Positions 50,819-59,439 of a DNA stretch of 64,000 bases are shown here, piece after piece. This DNA comes from Acetobacterium sp. KB-1 (GTDB lineage Bacteria; Bacillota; Clostridia; Eubacteriales; Eubacteriaceae): assembly GCF_003260995.1 (NCBI RefSeq), contig NZ_CP030040.1:2837176-2901175 (forward strand), given 5' to 3'. Positions within the stretch are counted from its first letter, which is position 1, and every line of letters begins with the position of its first letter. Below the pieces are notes generated by a model. It did no database searches. It had not been told where the DNA came from and worked only from the letters and a program-made list of their open reading frames with translations. Made by a program: the position numbers and the translations under genes.

Positions 50819-51635
50819 ATCCATTTTTCAGAACAAAGAGGATAAAAACACCAAAAAAAGTGAACACGCCGCTTTGATGACCGTTATCGGTCCGGGGAAC
50901 CTGCTGATTCTACTGGGAATTATCATTTTTTTAGTCTGCGTGGTTATTTATTCGATGACTGTTCCGATTAATATCACCACCACCCTCGACGCCGTTGTAT
51001 CTTATGGTGAGGGAACGGCCCAAGTAGTGGTTGAAAATGAAGGGATTCTGACCCAGCTGAGTGTTTCCGATGGCGATTATGTGAAAAGAGGAGATTTGCT
51101 GGGGGTTGTGACTGTCGAGAACACAGCAGCTCAGATCACGAGTGGAGCAGTGCTGACAGAGGAAGAAAAGAGCAGATTTAAGCGACAAACGATGATTGTA
51201 GCGATGGAAAGCGGGATGATAGCGGGACTAAATTTTGGAGATGGGGCATTTTTACCGAAAAACTCGACCCTGTGTCAAATTGTCAAACGGGAAAATGAAG
51301 ACACCACCGTGGTGGTGCTGGCTTATTCCAGCTATGAAGACGCCATTAATGTTAAGCAAGGCGATCCGGTCTTTGTTGCGGTTGAATCGGCATCCACCGA
51401 TGACTATGGCTATTTAAGAGGGATTGTACGAAGTGTTAAGCGAAGCGGTTTGACTCAGGATCAAGAAAATCCGCTGGAAATGCAAATTATTATTGATCCC
51501 AAGGTGGATGATCAGGGAAATTATATCTGGACCAAAAAAAACAACGGTTTTAGTGGTGAAATCACGACGGGAACCTCTGCCAGTGCAATCATTTTTACGG
51601 ATCGCTTATATCTCATTGATATGATTATCTCCTAG
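50811..51635 (+). CDS. NHLM-type bacteriocin export membrane-fusion protein (HlyD-like)
   Basis: 274 residues. One membrane helix lies at about 27-50 (LLILLGIIIFLVCVVIYSM), then a short barrel-sandwich/lipoyl-like domain (VENEGILTQLSVSDGDYVKRGDLLGVV), and a beta-barrel part (LAYSSYEDAINVKQGDPVFVAVESA). It lacks the long coiled coil of classical HlyD, as is usual for the NHLM adaptor in single-membrane bacteria. It bridges the two ABC exporters encoded next. The start is GTG within the last eight bases of the binding-protein gene, with GGGGGGAGG upstream. Confidence 0.85.
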   Translation: MSKSIFQNKEDKNTKKSEHAALMTVIGPGNLLILLGIIIFLVCVVIYSMTVPINITTTLDAVVSYGEGTAQVVVENEGILTQLSVSDGDYVKRGDLLGVVTVENTAAQITSGAVLTEEEKSRFKRQTMIVAMESGMIAGLNFGDGAFLPKNSTLCQIVKRENEDTTVVVLAYSSYEDAINVKQGDPVFVAVESASTDDYGYLRGIVRSVKRSGLTQDQENPLEMQIIIDPKVDDQGNYIWTKKNNGFSGEITTGTSASAIIFTDRLYLIDMIIS

Positions 51636-51651
51636 AAAGGCGGCCAGACGC

Positions 51652-53853
51652 ATGACGAAATCAGAAGCAGAGAAAAGTCGGGATGAGAAAGAAAAACGGC
51701 CTAAAATAGCCAGGGTACCCGTGGTTTTGCAAATGGAAGCGGTCGAATGCGGGGTCGCCTCGCTCTCGATGATTTTGGCCTATTATGGGCGCTATGAAAC
51801 CCTCGAGACGCTTCGGATTGATTGCGGAGTATCCCGCGACGGGGTAAAGGCCGGAAATATTGCCAGGACTGCCCGACTTTATGGTCTTAATTCCCAGGGT
51901 TTTGTCTGTACGGTGGATAAGTTAAAAGAAATGCAAATGCCAGTGATTATTCACTGGGATTTTAGTCACTTTGTTGTTCTGGAAGGGTTTAAGAACGACA
52001 AGGTTTATTTGTGCGACCCGGCTTCAGGAAAACGGGTAATCACTCCAGAAGAACTGGGACAGATGTTTACTGGGGTAGTGATTGAGTCCCGGCCGGGACC
52101 GGAATTTAAAAAGGCCGGAGAAAAGCCCGATGTCTGGAAGGCACTGTTTAAACGCCTTTCTCAAACCGGTATTTCACCCTTGCTTTATGCCCTGGTGTTG
52201 GGGGTATTGTTAGTTATTCCCGGTCTGATTATTGCCAATTATGCAAAAATATTTGTCGATTATTACCTCGATAATACCGAAAAATTTGATATCCTGATTT
52301 TTATTTTTATCCTCTTAAACACGGTGGTGCTCCAGGCCATTCTCAACTGGTTAAAGGAGAACGCGCTGGTGCGGATGGAGAACTATATCGCCATTGACAG
52401 TGCGGGTACTTATCTTCGTCACGTCCTCCGCTTGCCGGTAGAGTTTTTTAATCAGCGCCAATCCGGGGATATCAATAGCCGGATGCAAAGCATCAATACC
52501 GTGGCAACGGCGTTATCAAGCAATCTGGCTCGTATTCTGGTCAATCTGGTTACTGCATTTTTGTATTTAATCCTGCTTTTTCAGTACAATGTTGTGTTAA
52601 CCTTAATCGGCATTGTGATCACCGGGATCAATATTTTCTTGCTGCAATATACAGCTAAAAAGAATGCCGATAACAACCGGGTGTTACTCCAGTATCAGGG
52701 CAAATCGATTGGCTGGATCATGGTTAATCTAAAATCGATCGAAACCATAAAATCGATTGGAGAAGAAGATAACTTCTTTACCCGCATCGCCGGACTCAGT
52801 GCCGAAACCCTGGCGGTGGAGCAGCGTATGGGTCGGATGGAAGCCGTGATCTCCGTTTTACCCACCCTGATGACTTCGATTTTAACAGCCCTGATCTTTA
52901 CCATCGGTAGCGAGTACGTGTTAATGGGAGCGATGACCATTGGTACTTTTGTGGCCTTTAACACGCTGATGACGGGCTTTACTCAGCCAATGAGCGAGCT
53001 GGTCAGTACCAGTGCCGCCTTGCAGGGGATGATCGCCGATATTGCGCGCTTGGATGATGTGGAAAAATATCCCGAAGATATCGCCCTGGAATCAGAAAAG
53101 CTTTCACTCGATGGCTTTGATTGTGATCAATTAGAAGGTGAGATTGAGATCCGGGATTTAACCTTTGGCTATAACCGACTCTCAGATCCGATTATAGAGG
53201 GCTTGAACCTGAAACTTCGGGCTGGCGGTTCGATTGCCCTGGTCGGTTCATCGGGAAGCGGTAAATCGACGATTGCTAAAATGATTACCACCCTTTATCA
53301 GCCCTGGAGCGGCGAAATACGCATTGATGGTATTGATATTAAAGCGATTCCAGCCGAACTACGGGTCAATACGATGAGCTCAGTGGATCAGGAAATTGTG
53401 ATGTATTCAGCCTCGGTGCTGGATAACATTACCATGTGGGATGAAACCATTGCCGTTGAGGATGTGATAAAGGCCACCAAAGACGCCTGTATTTATGAGG
53501 ATATTCTGGCGCTGCCCAATGCCTTTGACCACATCTTAAGCGAAGGCGGAAAAAACTTAAGTGGGGGCCAACGGCAGCGACTGGAAATCGCCCGGGCCTT
53601 ATGCAAAAATCCCCGGATTCTGGTCATGGATGAGGCCACCAGTGCCTTAGATACCGCCACCGAAGCAGAAGTCAGTGAAAATATCAAAAAGCGCGGCATC
53701 AGTACCATTCTGGTAGCCCATCGGTTATCGACGATTCGGGATTGCGATGAGATTATCGTGCTAAGCGGTGGGGTTGTCAAAGAGCGGGGAACCCATGAAG
53801 AATTGATGGTTTTAGGCGGCGAGTACGCAAGTTTGATCAGAACTGAGGGATAA
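51652..53853 (+). CDS. C39 peptidase-containing ABC exporter (NHLM ABC1/PCAT)
   Basis: 733 residues. The N-terminal C39 protease domain has catalytic Cys33 in QMEAVECGVAS, His106 in FSHFVVLEG and Asp122 in LCDPASGKR, an intact triad. Six membrane helices lie at about 170-460. The ATPase has Walker A (GSSGSGKST), signature (LSGGQRQRL) and Walker B (ILVMDEATSALD). Such proteins cut the leader after Gly-Gly and export the core in one step. The precursor in this cluster carries a matching Gly-Gly site. It begins 16 bases after the adaptor and its stop is three bases before the second exporter. Confidence 0.93.
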   Translation: MTKSEAEKSRDEKEKRPKIARVPVVLQMEAVECGVASLSMILAYYGRYETLETLRIDCGVSRDGVKAGNIARTARLYGLNSQGFVCTVDKLKEMQMPVIIHWDFSHFVVLEGFKNDKVYLCDPASGKRVITPEELGQMFTGVVIESRPGPEFKKAGEKPDVWKALFKRLSQTGISPLLYALVLGVLLVIPGLIIANYAKIFVDYYLDNTEKFDILIFIFILLNTVVLQAILNWLKENALVRMENYIAIDSAGTYLRHVLRLPVEFFNQRQSGDINSRMQSINTVATALSSNLARILVNLVTAFLYLILLFQYNVVLTLIGIVITGINIFLLQYTAKKNADNNRVLLQYQGKSIGWIMVNLKSIETIKSIGEEDNFFTRIAGLSAETLAVEQRMGRMEAVISVLPTLMTSILTALIFTIGSEYVLMGAMTIGTFVAFNTLMTGFTQPMSELVSTSAALQGMIADIARLDDVEKYPEDIALESEKLSLDGFDCDQLEGEIEIRDLTFGYNRLSDPIIEGLNLKLRAGGSIALVGSSGSGKSTIAKMITTLYQPWSGEIRIDGIDIKAIPAELRVNTMSSVDQEIVMYSASVLDNITMWDETIAVEDVIKATKDACIYEDILALPNAFDHILSEGGKNLSGGQRQRLEIARALCKNPRILVMDEATSALDTATEAEVSENIKKRGISTILVAHRLSTIRDCDEIIVLSGGVVKERGTHEELMVLGGEYASLIRTEG

Positions 53854-53856
53854 AAG

Positions 53857-56001
53857 ATGGCAAAAAAATTAGAAGAAATCAGACAGATCAACAAAAAGTA
53901 TGATAACAGTGCCAAAAAAGCATTTGATCGTGTTTTGACCCCTAAAAAGGCGGCGACTACCCTGGATGATAGTCCCTTGATTGCAGCGGTAAGCAAGGTC
54001 GCCGAAGCGATGGGCATCGCCGTAAAAATCCCACCGCTCCGGAAGCTAAGTGGCGGGGATCCGTTTAAGTTGATTGCTGATGAGTCCGGTTTTCGTTTTC
54101 GCCTGGTGGAGTTAAAAGCGGATTGGTATAAAAACGACAATGGCCCGATGCTGGCCTTTACCGCAGCAGGAGAGCCGGTCGCTCTGATCCCCCAATCCCC
54201 TAACCGCTATCGGTGTTGGAGCGTTGATAAAAAGCCACAAGAAGTGGATGCCGAGTCGGAATTTCCCCGAGCCTACGTCTTTTATCCGCCCTTACCCAAG
54301 GAACCCGTTTCTTTTTTTGACATGGTAAAATTGGGCATAAAACTGTTCTCACGGCGAGATCTAATCTGGACCCTGGTGTTGGCGGTGGTGACCGCGCTGT
54401 TATCGCTGCTACCGGCAATGGCAATGCAGGAGACCTTTAACGTTTGGATTCCCCAAAACCAGTCAGTGACGATTTGGGTGGTGGGGTTTATCCTGGTGGC
54501 AGTCGCCATCAGCCGCGGTTTGTTTACGATGGTTCAAAACATCAGTGTCCTTCGAATCCAAGGTAAGTTATCGATTTTGCAGAATTCACTGTTGGACAAA
54601 CTCTTATCGCTGCCGGCGTCCTTTTTTAAACAGTATTCATCCGGAGCTCTGGCGATGCGGGCCACCGGCTTTGCGATGATTCAAAAAATCCTTTCAGTTA
54701 ATGTGATTACCATGATCATTACCAGCTCGTTTTCGATTATCAATGGATTATATATCTTTACGATTAGTCCGACCATTGGTTTGCTTGCGATGGGGTTAAC
54801 TGCCATCAGTGTAGCAATCACCCTGGTCATCGGAAAAATGCAAATGAAATGCCAGCGGGCTTCTCTGGAGATGTCCAATGATATTTCAGGAATGGTGTTT
54901 GAGTTGATCACCTCGGTTTCCCGGTTACGGGTGGCTGGGGCGGAAAGCCGGTCTTACTTGAAATGGGTGAGGGCGTATGCCAAACAGCGCAAGGTGGAGT
55001 ATAAAAGAGGGCAGCTGATGGCACTACTTAGGCTTACAACGATTGCCTTACCAACCCTTTCGATGTGCGTGATTTATTACTACGTGAGTGTGAACGGCAT
55101 TTCTTCGGGGGGGTTTGTGGCCATCAATTCGGCCTTTATGATTTTTATATCCTCCCTGCTGGGATTGGTTCAAACCTTGATTTCGATCAATAGTGTAGTA
55201 CCACAATATGAAAATACCAAGCCGATCATTAATGGCGTTCCGGAAGTGGACAGCTTTAAAACCACGCCGGGAATAATTCAGGGTGATATCGAAATAAATC
55301 ATCTGTACTTTTCTTATTATGAGGGCGGCGCAACGATTCTTGATAATATTTGTTTCAACATCAAACATGGCGAATACGTGGCCATTGTTGGGGCCTCCGG
55401 TAGTGGCAAATCAACGCTGTTACGTTTGCTGCTGGGGTTTGAAAAACCGACGAGCGGCAGTATTTACTGCGGCGGATTTGATCTGGAAAGTGTTGATATT
55501 CGAGAAATCAGAAAGCAAATGGGGGTGGTGCTCCAGGACAGCCAGCTAATCCCCGGGGATATCTTATCGAATATTGCCGGCTCAAAAAAGGAATTAACCG
55601 AAGATGATGTTTGGGAATTGCTTAAAAAAGTAGGCATGGATGAAGAAATCCGGCAAATGCCCATGGGTCTTAAAACGATGGTGGCCGAAGGAGCGGGAAC
55701 CCTATCAGGGGGACAGCGGCAGAAGTTGCTGATCGCCAGAGCCATTGCAGCCAGTCCGGCGATTATCTTTTTTGACGAAGCCACCAGCGCCCTGGATAAC
55801 CGATCCCAGCAGATTGTCTCAGCAAGCATGAAAAATCTCGATGCCACGCGGATTGTTATTGCTCATCGGCTTAGTACGATTATGAATTGCGACCGGATTC
55901 TGGTTCTGGAAAAAGGCAATATCGTCGAAGAAGGCACCTATAATGAACTGATGAAAAAAGAAGCGTATTTTTATAAATATGCCAAAAGACAACTGGTCTG
56001 A
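53857..56001 (+). CDS. NHLM-type second ABC exporter (ATPase-permease)
   Basis: 714 residues. About 150 cytoplasmic residues without a C39 triad come first (a degenerate peptidase-like or NHLM-specific domain). Six helices follow at about 165-430, then the ATPase with GASGSGKST, LSGGQRQKL, IIFFDEATSALD and the H-loop AHRLST. This is the standard partner of the peptidase-exporter in NHLM systems and probably forms a heterodimer with it. It is the last gene of the RiPP cluster. The only hairpin after its stop is the terminator of the opposing rubrerythrin gene, which may serve both. Confidence 0.9.
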   Translation: MAKKLEEIRQINKKYDNSAKKAFDRVLTPKKAATTLDDSPLIAAVSKVAEAMGIAVKIPPLRKLSGGDPFKLIADESGFRFRLVELKADWYKNDNGPMLAFTAAGEPVALIPQSPNRYRCWSVDKKPQEVDAESEFPRAYVFYPPLPKEPVSFFDMVKLGIKLFSRRDLIWTLVLAVVTALLSLLPAMAMQETFNVWIPQNQSVTIWVVGFILVAVAISRGLFTMVQNISVLRIQGKLSILQNSLLDKLLSLPASFFKQYSSGALAMRATGFAMIQKILSVNVITMIITSSFSIINGLYIFTISPTIGLLAMGLTAISVAITLVIGKMQMKCQRASLEMSNDISGMVFELITSVSRLRVAGAESRSYLKWVRAYAKQRKVEYKRGQLMALLRLTTIALPTLSMCVIYYYVSVNGISSGGFVAINSAFMIFISSLLGLVQTLISINSVVPQYENTKPIINGVPEVDSFKTTPGIIQGDIEINHLYFSYYEGGATILDNICFNIKHGEYVAIVGASGSGKSTLLRLLLGFEKPTSGSIYCGGFDLESVDIREIRKQMGVVLQDSQLIPGDILSNIAGSKKELTEDDVWELLKKVGMDEEIRQMPMGLKTMVAEGAGTLSGGQRQKLLIARAIAASPAIIFFDEATSALDNRSQQIVSASMKNLDATRIVIAHRLSTIMNCDRILVLEKGNIVEEGTYNELMKKEAYFYKYAKRQLV

Positions 56002-56011
56002 TAAACGCAAC

Positions 56012-56059
56012 AAAAAAACCAGAAGAATTCGGCCGATCAGCCGGTGAGATTCTTCTGGT
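56012..56059 (-). terminator. Terminator of the rubrerythrin gene, shared with the RiPP operon
   Basis: ACCAGAAGAAT and ATTCTTCTGGT are perfect inverses, with an inner CGGC/GCCG pairing. On the minus strand the stem runs into TTTTTTT; on the plus strand only CTTCTTC follows, so it is strong in one direction and weak in the other. Confidence 0.8.
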
Positions 56060-56096
56060 CTTCTTCAAGTTAGGAAATGCATTAGATTTAGTATTT

Positions 56097-56585
56097 TTAG
56101 TACTTAATAAAGCTGGTTCCGGGAACGCCGCAGATGACGCATTTATCGGGAACTGCTTTTTCAATATTGCCGCACAGTGGACAGAGGTAGTAAAAGACTT
56201 CTTCGGTTTGATCCAAATTTTCAAGGGCTTCCTGATACAGTCGGGCATGAACAGCTTCTGCTTTCATAGCAAAGGTAAAGGTCTTGATCGCCTCTTTATT
56301 TCCTTCAGCTTCGGCTTCTTTTAAAAAGTCAGGATACATCTCGGTATACTCATGGGTTTCTCCGGCGACGGCATCTTTAAGGTTTTCTGCCGTTGTATGA
56401 ATCTTTCCGGCAACTTCAAAATGCTTCAGGGCATGCAAGGTTTCGGCATCAGATGCGGCTTTAAATAATTTAGCAGCATTGATATTTCCATCTGCTTCCG
56501 CTTTCTTTGCATAAGCTGTGTACTTTCTATTTGCCTGAGATTCTCCGGCAAAGGCCTCCATAAGATTGTTTAATGTTTTTGACAT
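56097..56585 (-). CDS. Rubrerythrin
   Basis: 162 residues. The ferritin-like di-iron domain has its ligands in FAGESQANRKY, DAETLHALKHF, GETHEYTEMYPDF and KAEAVHARLY. The C-terminal rubredoxin domain binds one iron through CPLCGN and CVICGVPG. The protein reduces hydrogen peroxide to water with electrons from rubredoxin or NADH systems, protecting anaerobes from oxygen. GGAGG lies eight bases before the ATG. The promoter overlaps a PerR-like box, so induction by peroxide is likely. Confidence 0.96.
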   Translation of the reverse strand: MSKTLNNLMEAFAGESQANRKYTAYAKKAEADGNINAAKLFKAASDAETLHALKHFEVAGKIHTTAENLKDAVAGETHEYTEMYPDFLKEAEAEGNKEAIKTFTFAMKAEAVHARLYQEALENLDQTEEVFYYLCPLCGNIEKAVPDKCVICGVPGTSFIKY

Positions 56586-56698
56586 TTGTTTTCCTCCATA
56601 TTAATTTTTAAATTAGGCAGTTTGAGTAGTCAAGGGTCAGAAAAGGAATCGTTCCAGCCTTGATAATCAAACGTCATTTTTGAGTAATGATTTCTAAA

Positions 56699-56744
56699 CA
56701 GTAATCATTATAAATAAGATACCATAGATAAATTGAGATGTCAA
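56699..56744 (-). promoter_or_regulatory. Rubrerythrin promoter with PerR-like box
   Basis: On the minus strand TTGACA (56739-56744) and TATCTT (56716-56721) are 17 bases apart. Just downstream, 56699-56713 reads TTATAATGATTACTG, matching 11 of the 14 defined positions of the PerR box TTATAATnATTATAA. It overlaps the expected start of transcription. An adjoining TAATGATT/AATCATTA inverted repeat may extend the site. Confidence 0.65.
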
Positions 56745-56773
56745 TAAAATTTAAAAAATGTATAAATAAAAAA

Positions 56774-56800
56774 GCCGAAGCAGTCGCCTCGGCTTTTTTT
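56774..56800. terminator. Intrinsic terminator at the 3' end of the alarmone synthetase gene
   Basis: GCCGA and TCGGC with an inner GC pair, flanked by A6 on one side and T7 on the other, form a bidirectional terminator. It overlaps the last base of the minus-strand stop codon. Confidence 0.75.
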
Positions 56801-57467
56801 ATTTTTGTTCGCAGTCATCAGAGGTGATTTCTTCATAAATCATTTGCATTTCCTCATCAAGTCGGGTAATCGACTCGGCGCAGTATTTAAGCCGTTCCCG
56901 GAGACCCTCAGACATGTCACTATGCCCTTTGTACTTAAGCTGATGCTCAAGACTGGCCCAGAAATCCATCGCAATGGTTCTAATTTGGATTTCAACGGGC
57001 ACAGATTCAGTTCGTTCAGCCAGGAAAATCGGCACCAGAACAATCAGGTGGAGGCTGCGGTAGCCATTTTTCTTCGGCTCGGCAATATAGTCGTTTTTTC
57101 GAACCAGGGTAATATCATCTTGACGGACTAACAGGTTAGCAATATGGTTAATATCATTTAGATAGTTACAGATGACCCGAACCCCGGCAATATCAGTCAA
57201 GTTTTTACGGATATTTTCTGGCGTGATCTCCAGCCCTTTTTTTTGCATTTTTTCGGCGATGCTCTGAGGTGCTTTTAGTCGATACTCCATGTGATGAATC
57301 GGATTATGATCATATCTGGCCTGAAATTCTTCATCCAGGATCTCAAGCTTGGTTTTAATTTCTTTAATGGCAGCCCGATAAATCTGTTGTTGCAGGAGAA
57401 ACTCTTTCAAATTTCCGTTAATATCCAGGTCTTCAGAAAAGGGTGCTTCGGTTGAATTAATTTGCAT
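56799..57467 (-). CDS. Small alarmone synthetase, RelQ-like GTP pyrophosphokinase
   Basis: 222 residues consisting of one RelA/SpoT synthetase domain without hydrolase, TGS or ACT domains. Motifs are HHMEYRLKAPQSIAEKM, the catalytic IAGVRVICNYLNDI, NGYRSLHLIVLVP, and VEIQIRTIAMDFWASLEHQLKY, where the Glu and Gln bind magnesium and nucleotide. The C-terminal helix pair (RLKYCAESITRLDEEMQMIYEE) is the RelQ oligomerisation region. It makes (p)ppGpp from ATP and GDP/GTP, often in cell-wall stress. The ATG lacks a strong Shine-Dalgarno sequence. Confidence 0.92.
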   Translation of the reverse strand: MQINSTEAPFSEDLDINGNLKEFLLQQQIYRAAIKEIKTKLEILDEEFQARYDHNPIHHMEYRLKAPQSIAEKMQKKGLEITPENIRKNLTDIAGVRVICNYLNDINHIANLLVRQDDITLVRKNDYIAEPKKNGYRSLHLIVLVPIFLAERTESVPVEIQIRTIAMDFWASLEHQLKYKGHSDMSEGLRERLKYCAESITRLDEEMQMIYEEITSDDCEQK

Positions 57468-57839
57468 TGTTTTTTATCACTTAAAAGTAAAAGTGCCTTT
57501 CTATAGTTAGTCGTGTCAATAAGTAAATGGTAAACAAGGAATAGGGAAACGTCGCAATATCAATGAAGGCTGGAGAGCTAACAAGTATCTCAACAATGAT
57601 GAACGCATTTAATAGATGCGGTTAGTATTAAATAAAGTCTACAGTTTGTGATTATACATCTGAAACCTTAGGTGCATTTTAAAAAACTGGTGAAAGTGAA
57701 AAAATACTAAAGGTAAGTAATGATGAAGAAACTCTGTTTTTAAGTTGAAGAGGTTTACTGTGACACCCAACGAGTTGCATGATTTATTCTAAAATAAGTG
57801 GGTATAATAGTACATAGAAGTAAGAAAGGAAGTGAGCTT
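57468..57839. other. 372-base gap between divergent alarmone-synthetase and GlsB-like genes
   Basis: No gene is evident. A TATAAT at 57803-57808, 32 bases before the GlsB-like start, is a probable -10 box without a clear -35 at the normal distance. On the minus side no good promoter for the alarmone gene stands out. Confidence 0.4.
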
Positions 57840-58088
57840 ATGGGATTTTTCACATGGATAATACTTGGCGGTTTAGCCGGCTGGCTGGCCAGCATGCTGA
57901 CTAAAAACAATGAAAAGATGGGACTTATTAAAAATATTGTGGTCGGAATTTTGGGAGCAATGATCGGTGGTTTTGTATTTAGCTTTTTCGGAGCAACAGG
58001 CGTAACCGGATTTAATTTATGGAGTATTTTCGTTGCTTGCGTGGGAGCGGTAATCCTGCTGGTAATTATTAATTTGTTTACGAAATAA
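57840..58088 (+). CDS. GlsB/YeaQ/YmgE-family stress membrane protein
   Basis: About 82 residues and three hydrophobic segments. The family's opening is MGFFTWIILGGLAGWLASML, then MGLIKNIVVGILGAMIGGFVFSFFG with the glycine-zipper pattern, and a last helix LWSIFVACVGAVILLVIINLF. Members (transglycosylase-associated by old naming) are small inner-membrane proteins induced by general or envelope stress; the molecular role is unknown. AAGGAAG precedes the chosen ATG. Fourteen open codons upstream lack a ribosome site and overlap the promoter. Confidence 0.93.
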   Translation: MGFFTWIILGGLAGWLASMLTKNNEKMGLIKNIVVGILGAMIGGFVFSFFGATGVTGFNLWSIFVACVGAVILLVIINLFTK

Positions 58089-58117
58089 TTAACTTGATTA
58101 TGTATAAGGTTCAATTG

Positions 58118-58151
58118 GTGGGGAAAGAGATAATCTCTTCCCCACTTTTTT
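58118..58151 (+). terminator. Intrinsic terminator after the GlsB-like gene
   Basis: GTGGGGAAAGAGA pairs with TCTCTTCCCCAC (one bulged A), followed by TTTTTT. It lies between convergent genes. Confidence 0.85.
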
Positions 58152-58168
58152 GAGCATTAAAAAAGTGG

Positions 58169-59050
58169 TTAATCATATGAACGGTTGGCCTGATTATTTT
58201 TGAGATTTTCTTTTATTTCGTAGAGCTTTTTATCGGCTTCGATGATAACCTTCTCAAGGGTTTCCTCGTCATGCATCTGGTATAAACCAAAACTGGCGCT
58301 GACGTGGATAAGGGCGTCATTATAAGTAATTGCGATGGTGTCCAAAATATCTTGTAATCGGGAAATGATGCTGGCGGCTTTGGCATAATTCGTATTTGGC
58401 ATCAGCAATACAAATTCATCCCCACCATAGCGACCAAAAAGGTCAAAAGTCCGGATGCTGTCGTTAATGGTTTGGGCGACAGTTTTTAGCACCAGATCCC
58501 CGGCATGATGGCCATAGGTATCGTTGATACACTTAAATTTATCGATGTCGATCATGGCAATACAAAGATCGGATTGAAAGCGTTTGGCTTTGGAAAATTC
58601 AATATTGGCCAACTGTTCAAAATATTGACGACTGTAGATCCGGGTCAGACCGTCCCGTTGGGCAAGATCCCGCATCTTTTGACCTTCCACCTTGTCGGTT
58701 ACATCCATGCAACTGCCAATGTATCCGGCAAACTCATGATCATTAAGATAATAGGGAACACCCCGGTCATTAATCCAGCGATAGACGCCATCGCTGCGTT
58801 TAAGTCGGTATTCCATTTCAAAAGATTCCTGCTTGGCAAAGGCGTCTAAATATATTTTTAGGCACATATCAAAGTCTTCCGGGTGAACGCCCTCGGCCCA
58901 GCCAGTTCCGACTTCTTCTGCCATGGTTTTGCCTGAAAAGTTCAGCCAGGTGGTGTTAAAGTAATTGCACAAGGTATCGGTACCAGCGCGCCAGATCATA
59001 TTGGGGGATGACTCGACAATGATCCGGTATTGTTCGTTATCCAGCTTCAT
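58169..59050 (-). CDS. PAS-GGDEF diguanylate cyclase
   Basis: 293 residues, soluble. A PAS fold at about 8-120 (IVESSPNMIWRAGTDTLCNYFNTTWLNFSG, ending in a PAC-type WINDRGVPYY) is followed by a short linker (MRDLAQRDGLTRIYSRQYF) and a GGDEF domain with the intact active site FGRYGGDEFVLLMP. The RxxD inhibitory site is not evident upstream. It should make cyclic di-GMP in response to a ligand or redox cue held by the PAS domain. GGAGGT lies seven bases before the ATG. A minus-strand TATAAT lies about 50 bases upstream. Confidence 0.92.
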   Translation of the reverse strand: MKLDNEQYRIIVESSPNMIWRAGTDTLCNYFNTTWLNFSGKTMAEEVGTGWAEGVHPEDFDMCLKIYLDAFAKQESFEMEYRLKRSDGVYRWINDRGVPYYLNDHEFAGYIGSCMDVTDKVEGQKMRDLAQRDGLTRIYSRQYFEQLANIEFSKAKRFQSDLCIAMIDIDKFKCINDTYGHHAGDLVLKTVAQTINDSIRTFDLFGRYGGDEFVLLMPNTNYAKAASIISRLQDILDTIAITYNDALIHVSASFGLYQMHDEETLEKVIIEADKKLYEIKENLKNNQANRSYD

Positions 59051-59439
59051 GGAAATACCTCCAGAGAATTTAAAGATTTATGCGTCTAGCTAATACTTAT
59101 TATAGCCTGATATTGGTATTTTTGCAGTAAATTTTTAACCCATCAATTTATTTATTCGTGCCTTAGGAAAAGTGATTATAAAGGGAACAACCTAAATGAT
59201 CAAGAGAAGCTTAAAGTCAGATCGGGAAATAGATTTTCGTTTAGGTTAAGCTCAATCATCGACACAAAGCGATTGGCTCCTTTTTAATTACGTATTGCAA
59301 ATAAAAAATTAACAAGACGGTTAAAATTTCAGTGCTTTTTCGCTTAGTTTTTATGATAGAATAATTGATAAATCAATTGAATCAGGGTAAAAAAAGAAAT
59401 AGTGAAAAACGCTATATGATTTTTGAAAGGATGAAGAAA
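59051..59439. other. 389-base gap between divergent cyclase and beta-lactamase-like genes
   Basis: The first 60 bases hold the cyclase's ribosome site and a minus-strand TATAAT (about 59098-59103) with a weak TGCAAA 16 bases away. An AACCTAAA/TTTAGGTT inverted repeat at about 59188-59256 encloses further partial pairing. I cannot assign it to a known RNA class. No gene is seen. Confidence 0.4.

Noticed and set aside
57781-57805. Possible sigma-B promoter (GATTTA, 13 bases, GGGTAT) before the GlsB-like gene
   Set aside because: Only four of six -35 positions match, and the overlapping TATAAT explains the same bases; a sigma-B gene is not seen.
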